Assembly (NCBI RefSeq): GCF_017104715.1
Contig: NZ_JAAGPI010000018.1
Coordinates: 1-64,000, forward strand
Reading direction: 5' to 3'
Origin: Burkholderia sp. Ac-20365
GTDB lineage: Bacteria > Pseudomonadota > Gammaproteobacteria > Burkholderiales > Burkholderiaceae
Length of the DNA stretch: 64,000 nt
Made by a program: the position numbers and the translations under genes. Position 1 is the first letter of the stretch. Each line of letters opens with the position of its first letter. Of this stretch, positions 17,735-26,181 are shown in pieces. The notes under the pieces were generated by a model. It ran no database searches and had not been told where the DNA came from. It saw only the letters and a program-made list of their open reading frames with translations.

Positions 17735-18253
17735 ATGAGCGACAAAACGTATTCCGTACTGATTCTCTGCACCGGCAACAGCGCACGCAGCATCATGGCC
17801 GAAGCATTGTTCAACGTGCTTGGCAAAGGCAGGTTTCGCGCGTACAGCGCGGGCAGCCATCCATCGGGCGCGGTCAATCCGTTTGCGATCGAGAAATGCG
17901 TCGCACTCGGCTACGACACCGCAGCGATGCGCAGCAAAAGCTGGGACGAATTCGCGACGCCCGACGCGCCGCAGATGGACTTCGTCATCACCGTATGCGA
18001 TCAGGCCGCCGGTGAAGTCTGTCCGATCTGGCCAGGCAAGCCGGTCACCGCGCACTGGGGCTTCGAAGATCCCGCCGCAGCGCAAGGCACCGACGATGAG
18101 AAGCGCAAGGTCTTCGACAAGGTTTATCGACAGATCATGAATCGCGTCAGCCAGTTCGTGAACCTGCCATTGCATATGCTCGATCACAACGCGATTCAAC
18201 GTGAAATGCGGGCCATTGGCGAGCGTCCGGCAGAAGAACACGATGAGCGCTGA
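17735..18253 (+). CDS. arsC: arsenate reductase, low-molecular-weight phosphatase fold
   Basis: A 172-residue enzyme that reduces arsenate to arsenite for export. The LMW-PTPase P-loop is residues 12-19 (CTGNSARS) with nucleophile C12, and there are further Cys in TVCDQAAGEVCP for the disulfide relay. This is the thioredoxin/glutaredoxin-coupled class, not the plasmid R773 fold. It overlaps the ACR3 start by 11 nt, so the two are translationally coupled. Confidence 0.94.
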   Translation: MSDKTYSVLILCTGNSARSIMAEALFNVLGKGRFRAYSAGSHPSGAVNPFAIEKCVALGYDTAAMRSKSWDEFATPDAPQMDFVITVCDQAAGEVCPIWPGKPVTAHWGFEDPAAAQGTDDEKRKVFDKVYRQIMNRVSQFVNLPLHMLDHNAIQREMRAIGERPAEEHDER

Positions 18254-19316
18254 GGCTCGCGCGATTGGCTTCTTCGAGCGCTATCTCACCGTCTGGGTCG
18301 CGCTGTGCATCGTAGCGGGCGTGCTGCTCGGCCAGCTACTCCCGGGCCTCTTTCAGGCGATCGGACGCATGGAAGTCGCGCACGTCAATCTGCCCGTCGG
18401 CGTGCTGATCTGGGTGATGATCATCCCGATGCTCATCAAGATCGACTTCTCGGCGATGAAGCAGGTCAGCAGCCAGTGGCGCGGCATCGGCGTGACGCTC
18501 GTGGTCAACTGGCTCGTGAAGCCTTTCTCGATGGCGATGCTGGGCTGGCTGTTCATCCGCCACGTGTTCCGGCCCTGGCTGCCTGCCGAACAACTCGACA
18601 GCTACGTCGCGGGTCTGATTCTGCTGGCGGCGGCGCCCTGCACCGCGATGGTCTTCGTGTGGTCGCAATTGTGCAAAGGCGATCCGTATTTCACGCTTTC
18701 GCAGGTGGCCTTGAACGACTCGATCATGGTGGTGGCTTTCGCGCCGCTCGTCGCCCTGCTGCTCGGGCTGTCGGCGATTTCGGTGCCGTGGGACACGCTG
18801 CTCATATCCGTTGCGCTCTATATCGTCATTCCCGTGGCAATCGCGCAAGTGTTGCGCCGCTCGCTGCTGCAACGAAGCGAAGCGCATTTCCATAGCGTCG
18901 TTGCGCGGCTCTGCCCGTGGTCGATCTGCGCGTTGCTCGCGACGCTGGTCCTGCTATTCGCGTTTCAAGGTCAGGCCATCGTCGCGCAGCCGCTGGTGAT
19001 CGCAATGCTCGCCGTGCCGATCCTGATTCAGGTGTTCGTGAATTCCGGTCTGGCTTATATGCTCAATCGCAGGCTTGGCGTCGCGCATTGCGTCGCGGGT
19101 CCATCGAGTCTGATTGGTGCAAGCAACTTCTTCGAACTGGCGGTCGCCACGGCAATCAGCCTGTTCGGCTTTCACTCGGGCGCGGCCCTCGCAACCGTCG
19201 TGGGCGTGTTGATCGAAGTGCCTGTGATGCTGCTTGTCGTGGGCATCGTGAACCGTTCACAGGCGTGGTACGAATCCGGGCCGCGCAAAGTCGCACCCAG
19301 CTTGCGGAGTCATTGA
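18243..19316 (+). CDS. arsB: arsenite efflux transporter, ACR3 family
   Basis: A 357-residue membrane carrier with about ten helices. The ACR3 signature is clear (LAAAPCTAMVFVWSQLCKGD near residues 135-154, containing the conserved thiolate Cys, and ALNDSIMVVAFAPLV). It extrudes As(III) across the inner membrane. ATG 18243 lies within the 3' end of arsC. The gene is often named acr3 or arsB interchangeably; the sequence is ACR3, not the unrelated ArsB antiporter family. Confidence 0.94.
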   Translation: MSAEARAIGFFERYLTVWVALCIVAGVLLGQLLPGLFQAIGRMEVAHVNLPVGVLIWVMIIPMLIKIDFSAMKQVSSQWRGIGVTLVVNWLVKPFSMAMLGWLFIRHVFRPWLPAEQLDSYVAGLILLAAAPCTAMVFVWSQLCKGDPYFTLSQVALNDSIMVVAFAPLVALLLGLSAISVPWDTLLISVALYIVIPVAIAQVLRRSLLQRSEAHFHSVVARLCPWSICALLATLVLLFAFQGQAIVAQPLVIAMLAVPILIQVFVNSGLAYMLNRRLGVAHCVAGPSSLIGASNFFELAVATAISLFGFHSGAALATVVGVLIEVPVMLLVVGIVNRSQAWYESGPRKVAPSLRSH

Positions 19317-19319
19317 AAT

Positions 19320-20081
19320 ATGCCGAGCGATCTGCCGAACGTGAGCGCCTCGTACCTTGAAACACCCGATATCGGCAAGCTGACGCCGGCGACGATATCG
19401 ACGCATCCGCCGCGTATCCTGCTGCTCTACGGCTCGTTGCGGACAACCTCGTATAGCCGGATGCTGACGCTCGAGGCCGAGCGCATCCTCCGGCATTTCG
19501 GCGCGGACACACGGGTGTTCGATCCGCATGGTCTTCCGCTCACCGACAGCGTTCCGGCGGATCATCCGAAGGTCGTCGAACTGCGCAAGCTGTCAGAGTG
19601 GTCCGAGGGACACGTCTGGTGCAGCCCGGAGCGTCACGGCAACCTGACGGCCGTGTTCAAGAACCAGATCGACTGGCTGCCGCTCGAAAGCGCCGGCATA
19701 CGGCCGACGCAAGGCCGCACGCTGGCCGTCATGCAGGTATGCGGCGGCTCGCAATCGTTCAATGCGGTGAATGCGCTGCGCGTGCTCGGCCGCTGGATGC
19801 GGATGGTGACGATCCCCAATCAGTCATCCGTTGCGAAGGCCTGGCAGGAGTTCGATGCCGATGGCCGGATGAAGCCTTCGTCCTACTACGACCGCGTGGT
19901 CGATGTGATGGAAGAGCTGTTCAAGTTCACGCTGCTCGTGCGTGACCGCTCGGATTATCTGACCGATCGCTACAGTGAGCGCAAGGAAGCGGCGCCTGCC
20001 GTTGCCAGCACGCTTGCCGGTGCAGCCATGCGGCACGAAACCAACGCCAATGCCGACACCGACGACGGCGAAACCGAATGA
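19320..20081 (+). CDS. arsH: ArsH, NADPH-dependent FMN organoarsenical oxidase
   Basis: A 253-residue flavodoxin-fold protein. FMN phosphate-binding motif GSLRTTSYSR (about residues 38-47), the family segments HGNLTAVFKNQIDWLPL and QVCGGSQSFNAVNALR, and a C-terminal helix ending in a variable Ala/Asp-rich tail. ArsH oxidises trivalent methyl-arsenicals to less toxic pentavalent forms. It starts 3 nt after the ACR3 stop, so it is the last gene of the ars operon. Confidence 0.95.
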   Translation: MPSDLPNVSASYLETPDIGKLTPATISTHPPRILLLYGSLRTTSYSRMLTLEAERILRHFGADTRVFDPHGLPLTDSVPADHPKVVELRKLSEWSEGHVWCSPERHGNLTAVFKNQIDWLPLESAGIRPTQGRTLAVMQVCGGSQSFNAVNALRVLGRWMRMVTIPNQSSVAKAWQEFDADGRMKPSSYYDRVVDVMEELFKFTLLVRDRSDYLTDRYSERKEAAPAVASTLAGAAMRHETNANADTDDGETE

Positions 20082-20387
20082 GGAATCCGGACGCGCTGCG
20101 CGTCACATGTCGCTGATGCGACCGGCGCCGGATACGCCCGCTTCGATGCATCTCCCGCACCGTTTGCGATCACGCGCGCCCCATTGTCGATAGCCCCACC
20201 CGCTCGCGACTCAGCGAGCATTCTGTCCGTCTGACACCGTTCCGGCAAATCCAGCAAGCCGGGCCGCATATTCCTGCCAACTATGGTCGCCCCGAAGACA
20301 GCGGCGAAAATTCGGCCTGGAAGTCGCTAAGAATCGTACGTTCACAACTCGCGCACCGCCGCAAGGCAAGCGCCAAGGACGATCGCG
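20082..20387 (+). other. intergenic region between ars and nitrile hydratase clusters
   Basis: About 306 bp with no credible gene. A short stem (GCTCGC/GCGAGC with a 6-nt loop, around 20203-20220) could end the ars transcript but lacks a T-run. The promoter for the nitrile hydratase cluster should be here; no clear -35/-10 pair or B12 riboswitch core was found. Confidence 0.5.
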
Positions 20388-21356
20388 ATGCGACTCAAGA
20401 CCATCCCCACGACCGTGGTGACCGGCTTTCTCGGCGCCGGCAAGACCACGCTCGTCAATCACATTCTCGACTCGACGCGGCCGATGCAGATCGGCATCGT
20501 CGTGAACGAGTTCGGCGAAGTCGGTATCGACGGTCAGTTGATCGTCGCTGACGAAGAAGCCGTCGTCGAGATCAACAATGGCTGCGTGTGCTGCACGGTG
20601 CGCACGGATCTCGTTGCGAGCGTGCGCGATCTGCTCGCGCGTTTCGGCGACCGGCTCGAGCGGCTGATCGTCGAGACATCGGGTCTCGCCGATCCCGCGC
20701 CTGTTTTGCAGACCTTTCTCGCCGATCCCGACGTGCGCGAGCGCGTCGAACTCGAAGCCGTCGTTGCCGTGATCGATGCGTTGCATGCGAACGCGCAACT
20801 CGACGACGACATCGCGCGAGAGCAGGTCGTGTTCGCCGACCGGATCATCGTCAACAAGACCGACGTCGCGTCGCCGCAAGCCGTCGATGCGCTGGTCGAA
20901 CGCATTCGCCAGCTCAATCCCACCGCGCAGATCGACTTTGCGAATCACTCGGCCGTCGCTATCGACACGCTGCTCGGCGTGCGCAGTTTCTCGCTCGACA
21001 ACCTGCTCGCCGTCGAACCCGATCTGCTCGACGAAACCGGTCACGACCACGAACACGACGACACGATCGCATCGTGCGCGTTCGTCGTGCCCGGCGCCGT
21101 CGACGCACAGCGTTTCAACCAGTGGATCAACCAGCTCGTGCAGACCGACGGCCAGCAACTGCTGCGCATGAAGGGCGTGCTGAACCTGCACGACGAAGCG
21201 CGGCGCCTGCATTTCCACAGCGTTCACATGCTGCTCGATGCGAAGTTCGGCAAGGCATGGTCGCGCGACGAAAGCCGCGAAAACCGTTTCGTGATGATCG
21301 GCAGAAACATCGACGCCGAACGGATGCGCGACGGTCTGTTGAGCTGCATGCACTAA
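20388..21356 (+). CDS. COG0523 (CobW/P47K) metallochaperone GTPase
   Basis: A 322-residue G3E-family GTPase. Walker A GFLGAGKTTL (residues 13-22), the metal motif GCVCC (65-69), the base-recognition motif NKTD (about 160) and a His/Asp-rich stretch (GHDHEHDD, about 218). COG0523 proteins insert or traffic transition metals and include the activators of nitrile hydratase. Position upstream of cobalt-type nitrile hydratase and CbtAB points to cobalt delivery into the alpha subunit (inference). Confidence 0.9.
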   Translation: MRLKTIPTTVVTGFLGAGKTTLVNHILDSTRPMQIGIVVNEFGEVGIDGQLIVADEEAVVEINNGCVCCTVRTDLVASVRDLLARFGDRLERLIVETSGLADPAPVLQTFLADPDVRERVELEAVVAVIDALHANAQLDDDIAREQVVFADRIIVNKTDVASPQAVDALVERIRQLNPTAQIDFANHSAVAIDTLLGVRSFSLDNLLAVEPDLLDETGHDHEHDDTIASCAFVVPGAVDAQRFNQWINQLVQTDGQQLLRMKGVLNLHDEARRLHFHSVHMLLDAKFGKAWSRDESRENRFVMIGRNIDAERMRDGLLSCMH

Positions 21357-21390
21357 CCCTTTTCCCCATCTTTACCGAAGGAGCACGCAA

Positions 21391-21894
21391 ATGAAAAAGC
21401 CTGAAGCCTACACATTGAGCATCGGCGTTCTTGCTGTCGCCGATACCTACCTCACCGGCACCGTATTGCCCGTTCCCGTCTGGGTGACGTTCATCGCGTG
21501 GGCATCGTTCTTCGTGCTCGGCGGCGGACGCGCCGGATTCGTCAAGAGCGTCGCGTCGAATCTGACAGGGCTCGCGATTGCCTCGCTGACGCTGCTGTTC
21601 ATCTCGACGACGAGCGGCAGTGCATTGGCCGTCGCGGTGCTGGTCGGCATCGGCAGCGCGGCGATGGTGCAGGCGTCGAAGATCAAGCTGCTCGATGTGT
21701 TGCCTGCCATCGTGTGGGGCTTTGCATCGACGGTCGGCACCACTGTCGCCACGGGCAAGGCCATCACGACGGCAGGCATCGCGAACCCTGCGTTGGTCGC
21801 TGCGACTGCGCTCGTGACAGGCGCCGTGTTCGGCTTCGTGTCGGAAGTCGTCGGCGAAGCGCTGGCATTCAAGCGCGAGCACCGGCTCAGCTAA
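21391..21894 (+). CDS. DUF1097 family membrane protein
   Basis: A 167-residue protein with about five to six hydrophobic segments, of the same family as the product at 8084-8620. SD AAGGAG precedes ATG 21391. It sits between the COG0523 GTPase and nitrile hydratase beta within one co-directional cluster. Function is not established; it could serve as a channel for nitrile, amide or ammonia, by analogy with AmiS/UreI-like small membrane proteins in amide-degrading operons (inference). Confidence 0.8.
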   Translation: MKKPEAYTLSIGVLAVADTYLTGTVLPVPVWVTFIAWASFFVLGGGRAGFVKSVASNLTGLAIASLTLLFISTTSGSALAVAVLVGIGSAAMVQASKIKLLDVLPAIVWGFASTVGTTVATGKAITTAGIANPALVAATALVTGAVFGFVSEVVGEALAFKREHRLS

Positions 21895-21924
21895 TTCACT
21901 CTCCATCACTCTGCGGAGCGAACC

Positions 21925-22668
21925 GTGAAACTACAGCATCACCTTGGCGGCATAGAAAACCTCGGCCCTGTCAGCACCGAAACGCGCGTGTTCGTCGAGC
22001 CGTGGGAAAAGCGCATCTTCGGCATTCATACCGTAATGATGGCCGAAAGTGCGCATCTCAAGGACGCGTTGCATGCTTATCCGATCGAAGCGCTGCCCAC
22101 GTCGTTCAAGAACGACTGGACGTGGGCGTCGCTGCGCACGGGCGCCGAAGACATGCAGCCGTTCGAGTACTTCAAGTATCGCTACTACGAGAAGTGGCTA
22201 GGCGGCATTTCCCAGTTCTTCGTCGATCAGGGTTACATCACAGCCGAAGAGCTTGCACAGAAGACCGCGCACTATCGCGAGAATCCGCAAGCCACCTTGC
22301 CCGACAAGCCGGACGCCGCGCTCTTCACGCAGATCGATGCGTATCTGCAGAACGGCGATTCGGGCTATCACTCGCTCGAAAGCCCGGCGCGATTTGCGAA
22401 AGGCGACACGGTGCGCATCGCCGACCCCGACGCCGTCGATCACACGCGCCTGCCCGGCTATCTGCGCAACAAGACGGGCGTTGTTGACCTGGTCTATCCG
22501 GGCGCGTTTTCGTACTTCGTATCGACGGGCGTGGACGGTATCGGCGAGCCGATGCCTGTCTACCGGATCGCCTTCGATGTCGCCGACATCTGGGGCGAAG
22601 GCAAGAGCGAAGCGAACACCACCATTTACGCCGATCTGTACGAAGCCTACGTGCAGCCGGCCAACTAA
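21925..22668 (+). CDS. nthB: nitrile hydratase, beta subunit
   Basis: A 247-residue beta subunit. The N terminus has GGIENLGPV, the middle region has FEYFKYRYYEKWLGGI, and the C-terminal SH3-like domain has FAKGDTVRIADPDAVDHTRLPGYLRNKTG, all hallmarks of the family. The start is GTG at 21925 with GGAG upstream. The beta-before-alpha order is typical of cobalt-type nitrile hydratases (Rhodococcus J1 layout). With alpha it hydrates nitriles to amides. Confidence 0.95.
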   Translation: MKLQHHLGGIENLGPVSTETRVFVEPWEKRIFGIHTVMMAESAHLKDALHAYPIEALPTSFKNDWTWASLRTGAEDMQPFEYFKYRYYEKWLGGISQFFVDQGYITAEELAQKTAHYRENPQATLPDKPDAALFTQIDAYLQNGDSGYHSLESPARFAKGDTVRIADPDAVDHTRLPGYLRNKTGVVDLVYPGAFSYFVSTGVDGIGEPMPVYRIAFDVADIWGEGKSEANTTIYADLYEAYVQPAN

Positions 22669-22686
22669 ACCGACAGCGAGACCAGC

Positions 22687-23310
22687 ATGACCCAACTGTT
22701 CGAATATCCGGAAGACCGCGAAGCATCGAGCGCCGCGAAAGTGCGCGCACTCGAAGCGCTGCTGATCGAGAAAGGCGTGATCGGCAGCGATTCCGTCGAT
22801 GCCGTGCTCGCGCACTTCGAGACGATGGCCGGTCCGTTCAACGGCGCGAAGATCGTCGCGCATGCGTGGGTCGATCCCGCGTATAAGCAGCGCCTGATCG
22901 AAGACACGCCGAAGGCTATCGCCGAACTGTCGCTGCCGCTCGGCATGGCAGGCGCGGAAGGCGAACACATGGCGGCCGTCGCCAACGACGCAGATGTCCA
23001 CAACCTGATCATCTGCACGCTGTGCTCGTGCTATCCGTGGCCCGTGCTCGGGCTGCCGCCATACTGGTACAAGGACCCGGTGTTTCGCGCGCGCGGCGTG
23101 CGCGAACCGCGCGCCGTATTGCAGGAATTTGGCGTAAGCGTGCCTGCGGAAAAAGAAGTGAAGGTGTGGGACAGCAGCGCGCAGATCCGCTGGTTCGTGG
23201 TGCCTGAGCGCCCCGCGAATACAGAGCATCTGAGCGAGGAAGAACTCGCCGCGCTCGTCACGCCGGAATCGATGATGGGTGTCGCGCTCGTCGCCGCGCC
23301 CGTTGCCTGA
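22687..23310 (+). CDS. nthA: nitrile hydratase, alpha subunit (cobalt type)
   Basis: A 207-residue catalytic subunit. The metal claw is C110-T-L-C113-S114-C115 (CTLCSC); Thr in the second position marks non-corrin Co(III) enzymes, whereas Fe enzymes have Ser. Two of these Cys are normally oxidised to sulfinic and sulfenic acids. It lies 18 nt downstream of beta, followed by the accessory protein and the CbtBA cobalt uptake genes, which agrees with cobalt use. No amidase is adjacent, so the amide must be hydrolysed by an enzyme encoded elsewhere. Confidence 0.96.
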   Translation: MTQLFEYPEDREASSAAKVRALEALLIEKGVIGSDSVDAVLAHFETMAGPFNGAKIVAHAWVDPAYKQRLIEDTPKAIAELSLPLGMAGAEGEHMAAVANDADVHNLIICTLCSCYPWPVLGLPPYWYKDPVFRARGVREPRAVLQEFGVSVPAEKEVKVWDSSAQIRWFVVPERPANTEHLSEEELAALVTPESMMGVALVAAPVA

Positions 23311-23321
23311 GGACGCACGTC

Positions 23322-23666
23322 ATGTTCACGCGCTTCGAGGAATACGCTGCAGCGTCGATGCTCGGCACGCCCGACTCGCCGCCGCGTCTGGACGGCAAGC
23401 TGTTTTTCACCAATCGCTGGGAACGCGATGTGTTCGGTCTCGCGCTATCGCTATCGAAAGCAGGCTGCTTCGAATGGGAAGACTTTCGACAAAGCCTGAT
23501 CGCATCGATTGCGAAGTGGGAAATCACTGACTGCGAGAACCAGCCGCGCTGGGACTACTACGAACGCTTTCTCGAAGCGCTGCTGAACGTGGTCGAAGCG
23601 CATGGCGTGCTGTCGCGCGATGAACTGAAAAAGGTCATCACCGCGCGTCGCGCGGCGGCTGCGTGA
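23322..23666 (+). CDS. nitrile hydratase accessory protein (beta-like activator)
   Basis: A 114-residue protein resembling the N-terminal part of the beta subunit (FTNRWERDVFGLALSLSKAGCFEWEDFRQSL, then WDYYERFLEALLNVV). Such P14K/NhlE-like proteins bind the alpha subunit and assist cobalt insertion by self-subunit swapping. It lies 11 nt after alpha, a usual position. It is not a truncated beta subunit because it ends with its own helical region (GVLSRDELKKVI). Confidence 0.88.
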   Translation: MFTRFEEYAAASMLGTPDSPPRLDGKLFFTNRWERDVFGLALSLSKAGCFEWEDFRQSLIASIAKWEITDCENQPRWDYYERFLEALLNVVEAHGVLSRDELKKVITARRAAAA

Positions 23667-23703
23667 ACATCACTCCAACATTCATTCAATCAAGAGGTCT
23701 TTC

Positions 23704-23913
23704 ATGAACGACGCTGTTCTTCAACCCGTAGACGCACTTGCGCCCATTCCGCTGCGCGAACTGATGCCGTGGATCGTGTTCGGCGGTCTGATGATGCTGC
23801 TGGTGCTGTACTTCGTCGGCGCCGAACAGGGCGCGACGTCGCTCGTACCGGGTATGGTCGTGCATGAGTTCGTGCACGACGGCCGCCATCTGCTCGGCTT
23901 TCCCTGCCACTGA
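23704..23913 (+). CDS. cbtB: CbtB, small subunit of cobalt transporter
   Basis: A 69-residue protein with one transmembrane helix (about residues 23-42) and a C-terminal His/Cys-rich tail (HEFVHDGRHLLGFPCH), the diagnostic metal-binding end of CbtB. It pairs with CbtA just downstream. CbtAB genes are usually tied to B12 metabolism; here they follow nitrile hydratase, implying cobalt supply for that enzyme. AGAGG precedes ATG. Confidence 0.88.
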   Translation: MNDAVLQPVDALAPIPLRELMPWIVFGGLMMLLVLYFVGAEQGATSLVPGMVVHEFVHDGRHLLGFPCH

Positions 23914-23926
23914 CGAGGAGACGATC

Positions 23927-24688
23927 ATGGTCGGCAAGCTGTTGATGCGCGGCATGCTCGCGGGTGTCGTCGCGGGTCTGATCGCATTCGGGTTCGCGAA
24001 AGTGGCGGGCGAACCGCAGGTCGAACGTGCGATTGCCTTCGAGGAACACGCGCACGCGATGGAAGGCGACGCGCACGAACCCGAACTGGTGAGCCGCGAC
24101 ACGCAAGCCGGCCTGGGTTTGCTGACGGGCGTCGTCGCGTATGGCGCGGCGTTCGGCGGCCTGTTCGCGCTGACCTTCGCCTATGCGTGGGGACGCGTCG
24201 GCAAGCTCGGCGCCCGGCCGCTCGCTGCATGGCTCGCGCTTGGGGCGTTCGTTGCGCTCGTCGTCGTGCCGAATCTGAAGTATCCCGCCAATCCGCCGTC
24301 CGTCGGCGATCCGGATACGATCGGCTATCGCACAGGTCAGTTCTTTCTCACGATAGCGATCTCGGTTGCGATCATGGTGTTGTCGCTCAACGTGCGCAGC
24401 TTCGCCGCGCGGCGCTTCGGTCAATGGAATGGCGCGCTGGCGGGCCTCGCCGCGTTCGTCGTGATGCTGGCCGTCGTGCTCGCAGCATTGCCCGCCATCG
24501 ACGAAGTCCCGGCCGCGTTCCCCGCTACGCTGCTATGGAAGTTCCGTATCGCCGCGATCGGCATGCAGGCCGTGATCTGGACGACGCTGGGTGCGCTGTT
24601 CGGCGTGCTGGCCGAACGCATGGAACGCGCGGGTTCACGCACGCTCCGCGCGGCGGGCGACACACGCGCCGTAAAGCAGGCTTTTTGA
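23927..24688 (+). CDS. cbtA: CbtA, cobalt transporter membrane subunit
   Basis: A 253-residue membrane protein with about six helices, starting MVGKLLMRGMLAGVVAG. The first loop has a His/Glu-rich motif (FEEHAHAMEGDAHEPELVSR) characteristic of CbtA and probably metal-binding. ATG 23927 follows GAGGAG. It ends the nitrile hydratase/cobalt cluster. Cobalt specificity is from family knowledge and context. Confidence 0.88.
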   Translation: MVGKLLMRGMLAGVVAGLIAFGFAKVAGEPQVERAIAFEEHAHAMEGDAHEPELVSRDTQAGLGLLTGVVAYGAAFGGLFALTFAYAWGRVGKLGARPLAAWLALGAFVALVVVPNLKYPANPPSVGDPDTIGYRTGQFFLTIAISVAIMVLSLNVRSFAARRFGQWNGALAGLAAFVVMLAVVLAALPAIDEVPAAFPATLLWKFRIAAIGMQAVIWTTLGALFGVLAERMERAGSRTLRAAGDTRAVKQAF

Positions 24689-24782
24689 CCGCTCGGCCGC
24701 TCATGGCGTTGCCGTATAGACTAACCGTTCGAGGCGCTCGCCCACGCGAGCGCCCGTCTTCCAGCAGATTCGGATATTCGCG

Positions 24783-25820
24783 ATGAAACGGATCAAGGTC
24801 GGCATGCTTGTCTTTCCCGGTTTCCAGTTGCTCGATATCGCCGGGCCAAGGGACGCGTTCGCCGAAGTGAAAGTGCTGAGCAAGGGCGAGTGCGAATACG
24901 AAATGCTGACGGTCGGCACGACGCGCGGCGCGGTGCAATCGTCGAGCGGACTGACGACGATGCCCGACCGCACGATCTTCGACGAGTGCCCGGATTTCGA
25001 CACGATCATCGTGCCCGGCGGCCTCGGCATCTTCGATGCATTCGACGACCCGGCGCTCAGCGGCTGGTTGAAACGTCAGCACAGACATTGCCGGCGAATA
25101 TCGGCGATCTGCAACGGACTCTTCGCGCTCGGCTCGGCGGGCCTGCTCGACAACAAGGTGGTGACCACGCACTGGATGGACGTGCCGCGCCTGGCCGCAA
25201 CCTTTCCTAAGGCGAAGATCGAGCCGGATCACATCTTCGTGCAGGACGGCAACCTCTATACGACGGCGGGCGTGACGGCGGGCATCGACCTGTCGCTGGC
25301 GATGATCGAAGACGACTTCGGCCGCCAGATGGCGCTCGATGTCGCCAAGTATCTGATCGTCTATCTGCGGCGCGCGGGCGGGCAGTCGCAGTTCAGTCCG
25401 CTGCTGGAAACGCAGGCGTCGCCGGGTTCGCAGATGATCGCGCTGCAGCAGTTCATGCTCGACAACCTGCATGTCGATCACACGGTGGCGTCGCTCGCCG
25501 AACGCGTGCATATGAGCGCGCGCAACCTGTCACGCATCTTCGCGAAGGAATGCGGCATCACGCCGATGACGTTTCTCGCCAACGCGCGTATCGACGCGGC
25601 GCGGCGTTTTCTCGAAGCAACGGATCTGTCGTTGCGTGAGATCGCGCAGCGTTGCGGGTTCGAAGATACGGATGGTTTTCGCAGAACCTTCAATCGAAGG
25701 TTGCAGATCAATCCGGCGGACTATCGCGACCGGTTCAGATCGAAGGAGCTAGTCGCGGATAAGAAGAAAGCGGCTGGAACGCGTGTGGGATCGCTGGAGC
25801 GCACCGCCTCGCGAGCGTGA
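24783..25820 (+). CDS. GlxA-type AraC family transcriptional regulator
   Basis: A 345-residue regulator. The N-terminal DJ-1/PfpI-like domain (about 1-195) keeps the nucleophile-elbow sequence AICNGLFALGSAGLL, and the C-terminal AraC domain (about 225-320) has two helix-turn-helix units (VASLAERVHMSARNLSRIFAKE and LREIAQRCGFEDTDGFRRTFNR). It follows cbtA by 94 bp on the same strand and may control the nitrile hydratase cluster, though no operator was found. Confidence 0.9.
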   Translation: MKRIKVGMLVFPGFQLLDIAGPRDAFAEVKVLSKGECEYEMLTVGTTRGAVQSSSGLTTMPDRTIFDECPDFDTIIVPGGLGIFDAFDDPALSGWLKRQHRHCRRISAICNGLFALGSAGLLDNKVVTTHWMDVPRLAATFPKAKIEPDHIFVQDGNLYTTAGVTAGIDLSLAMIEDDFGRQMALDVAKYLIVYLRRAGGQSQFSPLLETQASPGSQMIALQQFMLDNLHVDHTVASLAERVHMSARNLSRIFAKECGITPMTFLANARIDAARRFLEATDLSLREIAQRCGFEDTDGFRRTFNRRLQINPADYRDRFRSKELVADKKKAAGTRVGSLERTASRA

Positions 25821-25833
25821 CGCAACGCGAATA

Positions 25834-26091
25834 CTAGTACTGCTTGCAGCTCACCACCAGCTTGCGCGTCGTATAGCTGCCGTAGTCGGTGCGGTTCCTG
25901 CCCTCCTGGCGATCGATCACATCGTAGCCGCCCGGACAGGTCTTTTTCGCCGCTTTTTCGCAGATCTTCCAGTAATACAGGGCCCCGTCGCAGGAAATGA
26001 CGGCGCCGTCGCGCCCGTTGGTGAGCGTCGGCTTGACGGTCGCGCTGCACGCGGTCAGAAACGCTATCAGGAGAATCGCGCTGCGCCGCAT
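25834..26091 (-). CDS. small putative lipoprotein
   Basis: An 85-residue protein with a lipoprotein signal peptide (MRRSAILLIAFLTAC, lipobox LTAC with Cys 15). The mature part contains four further Cys (SCDG, KICEK, KTCPGG, SCKQY) that could form two disulfides. No family was recognised. It is convergent with the GlxA regulator, with only 13 bp between stops. Confidence 0.75.
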   Translation of the reverse strand: MRRSAILLIAFLTACSATVKPTLTNGRDGAVISCDGALYYWKICEKAAKKTCPGGYDVIDRQEGRNRTDYGSYTTRKLVVSCKQY

Positions 26092-26151
26092 CAGATCCTC
26101 TTGCTCGTCGGTGGATCGTCCGATTATAGGAGCCGATGCGCGCAGTGTAAT

Positions 26152-26171
26152 GGGAGCGAACGCACGCTCCC
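26152..26171 (-). terminator. hairpin downstream of denD
   Basis: A perfect 7-bp stem GGGAGCG/CGCTCCC with a 6-nt loop lies 10 bp after the denD stop. On the transcribed strand it is followed by ATTACA, not a T-run, so intrinsic termination is likely weak. Confidence 0.45.
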
Positions 26172-26181
26172 GCTCAACTCG

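Noticed and set aside
20082..20387. Possible cobalamin riboswitch before the COG0523/cobalt cluster
   Set aside because: The B12-box core and its surrounding helices were not found.
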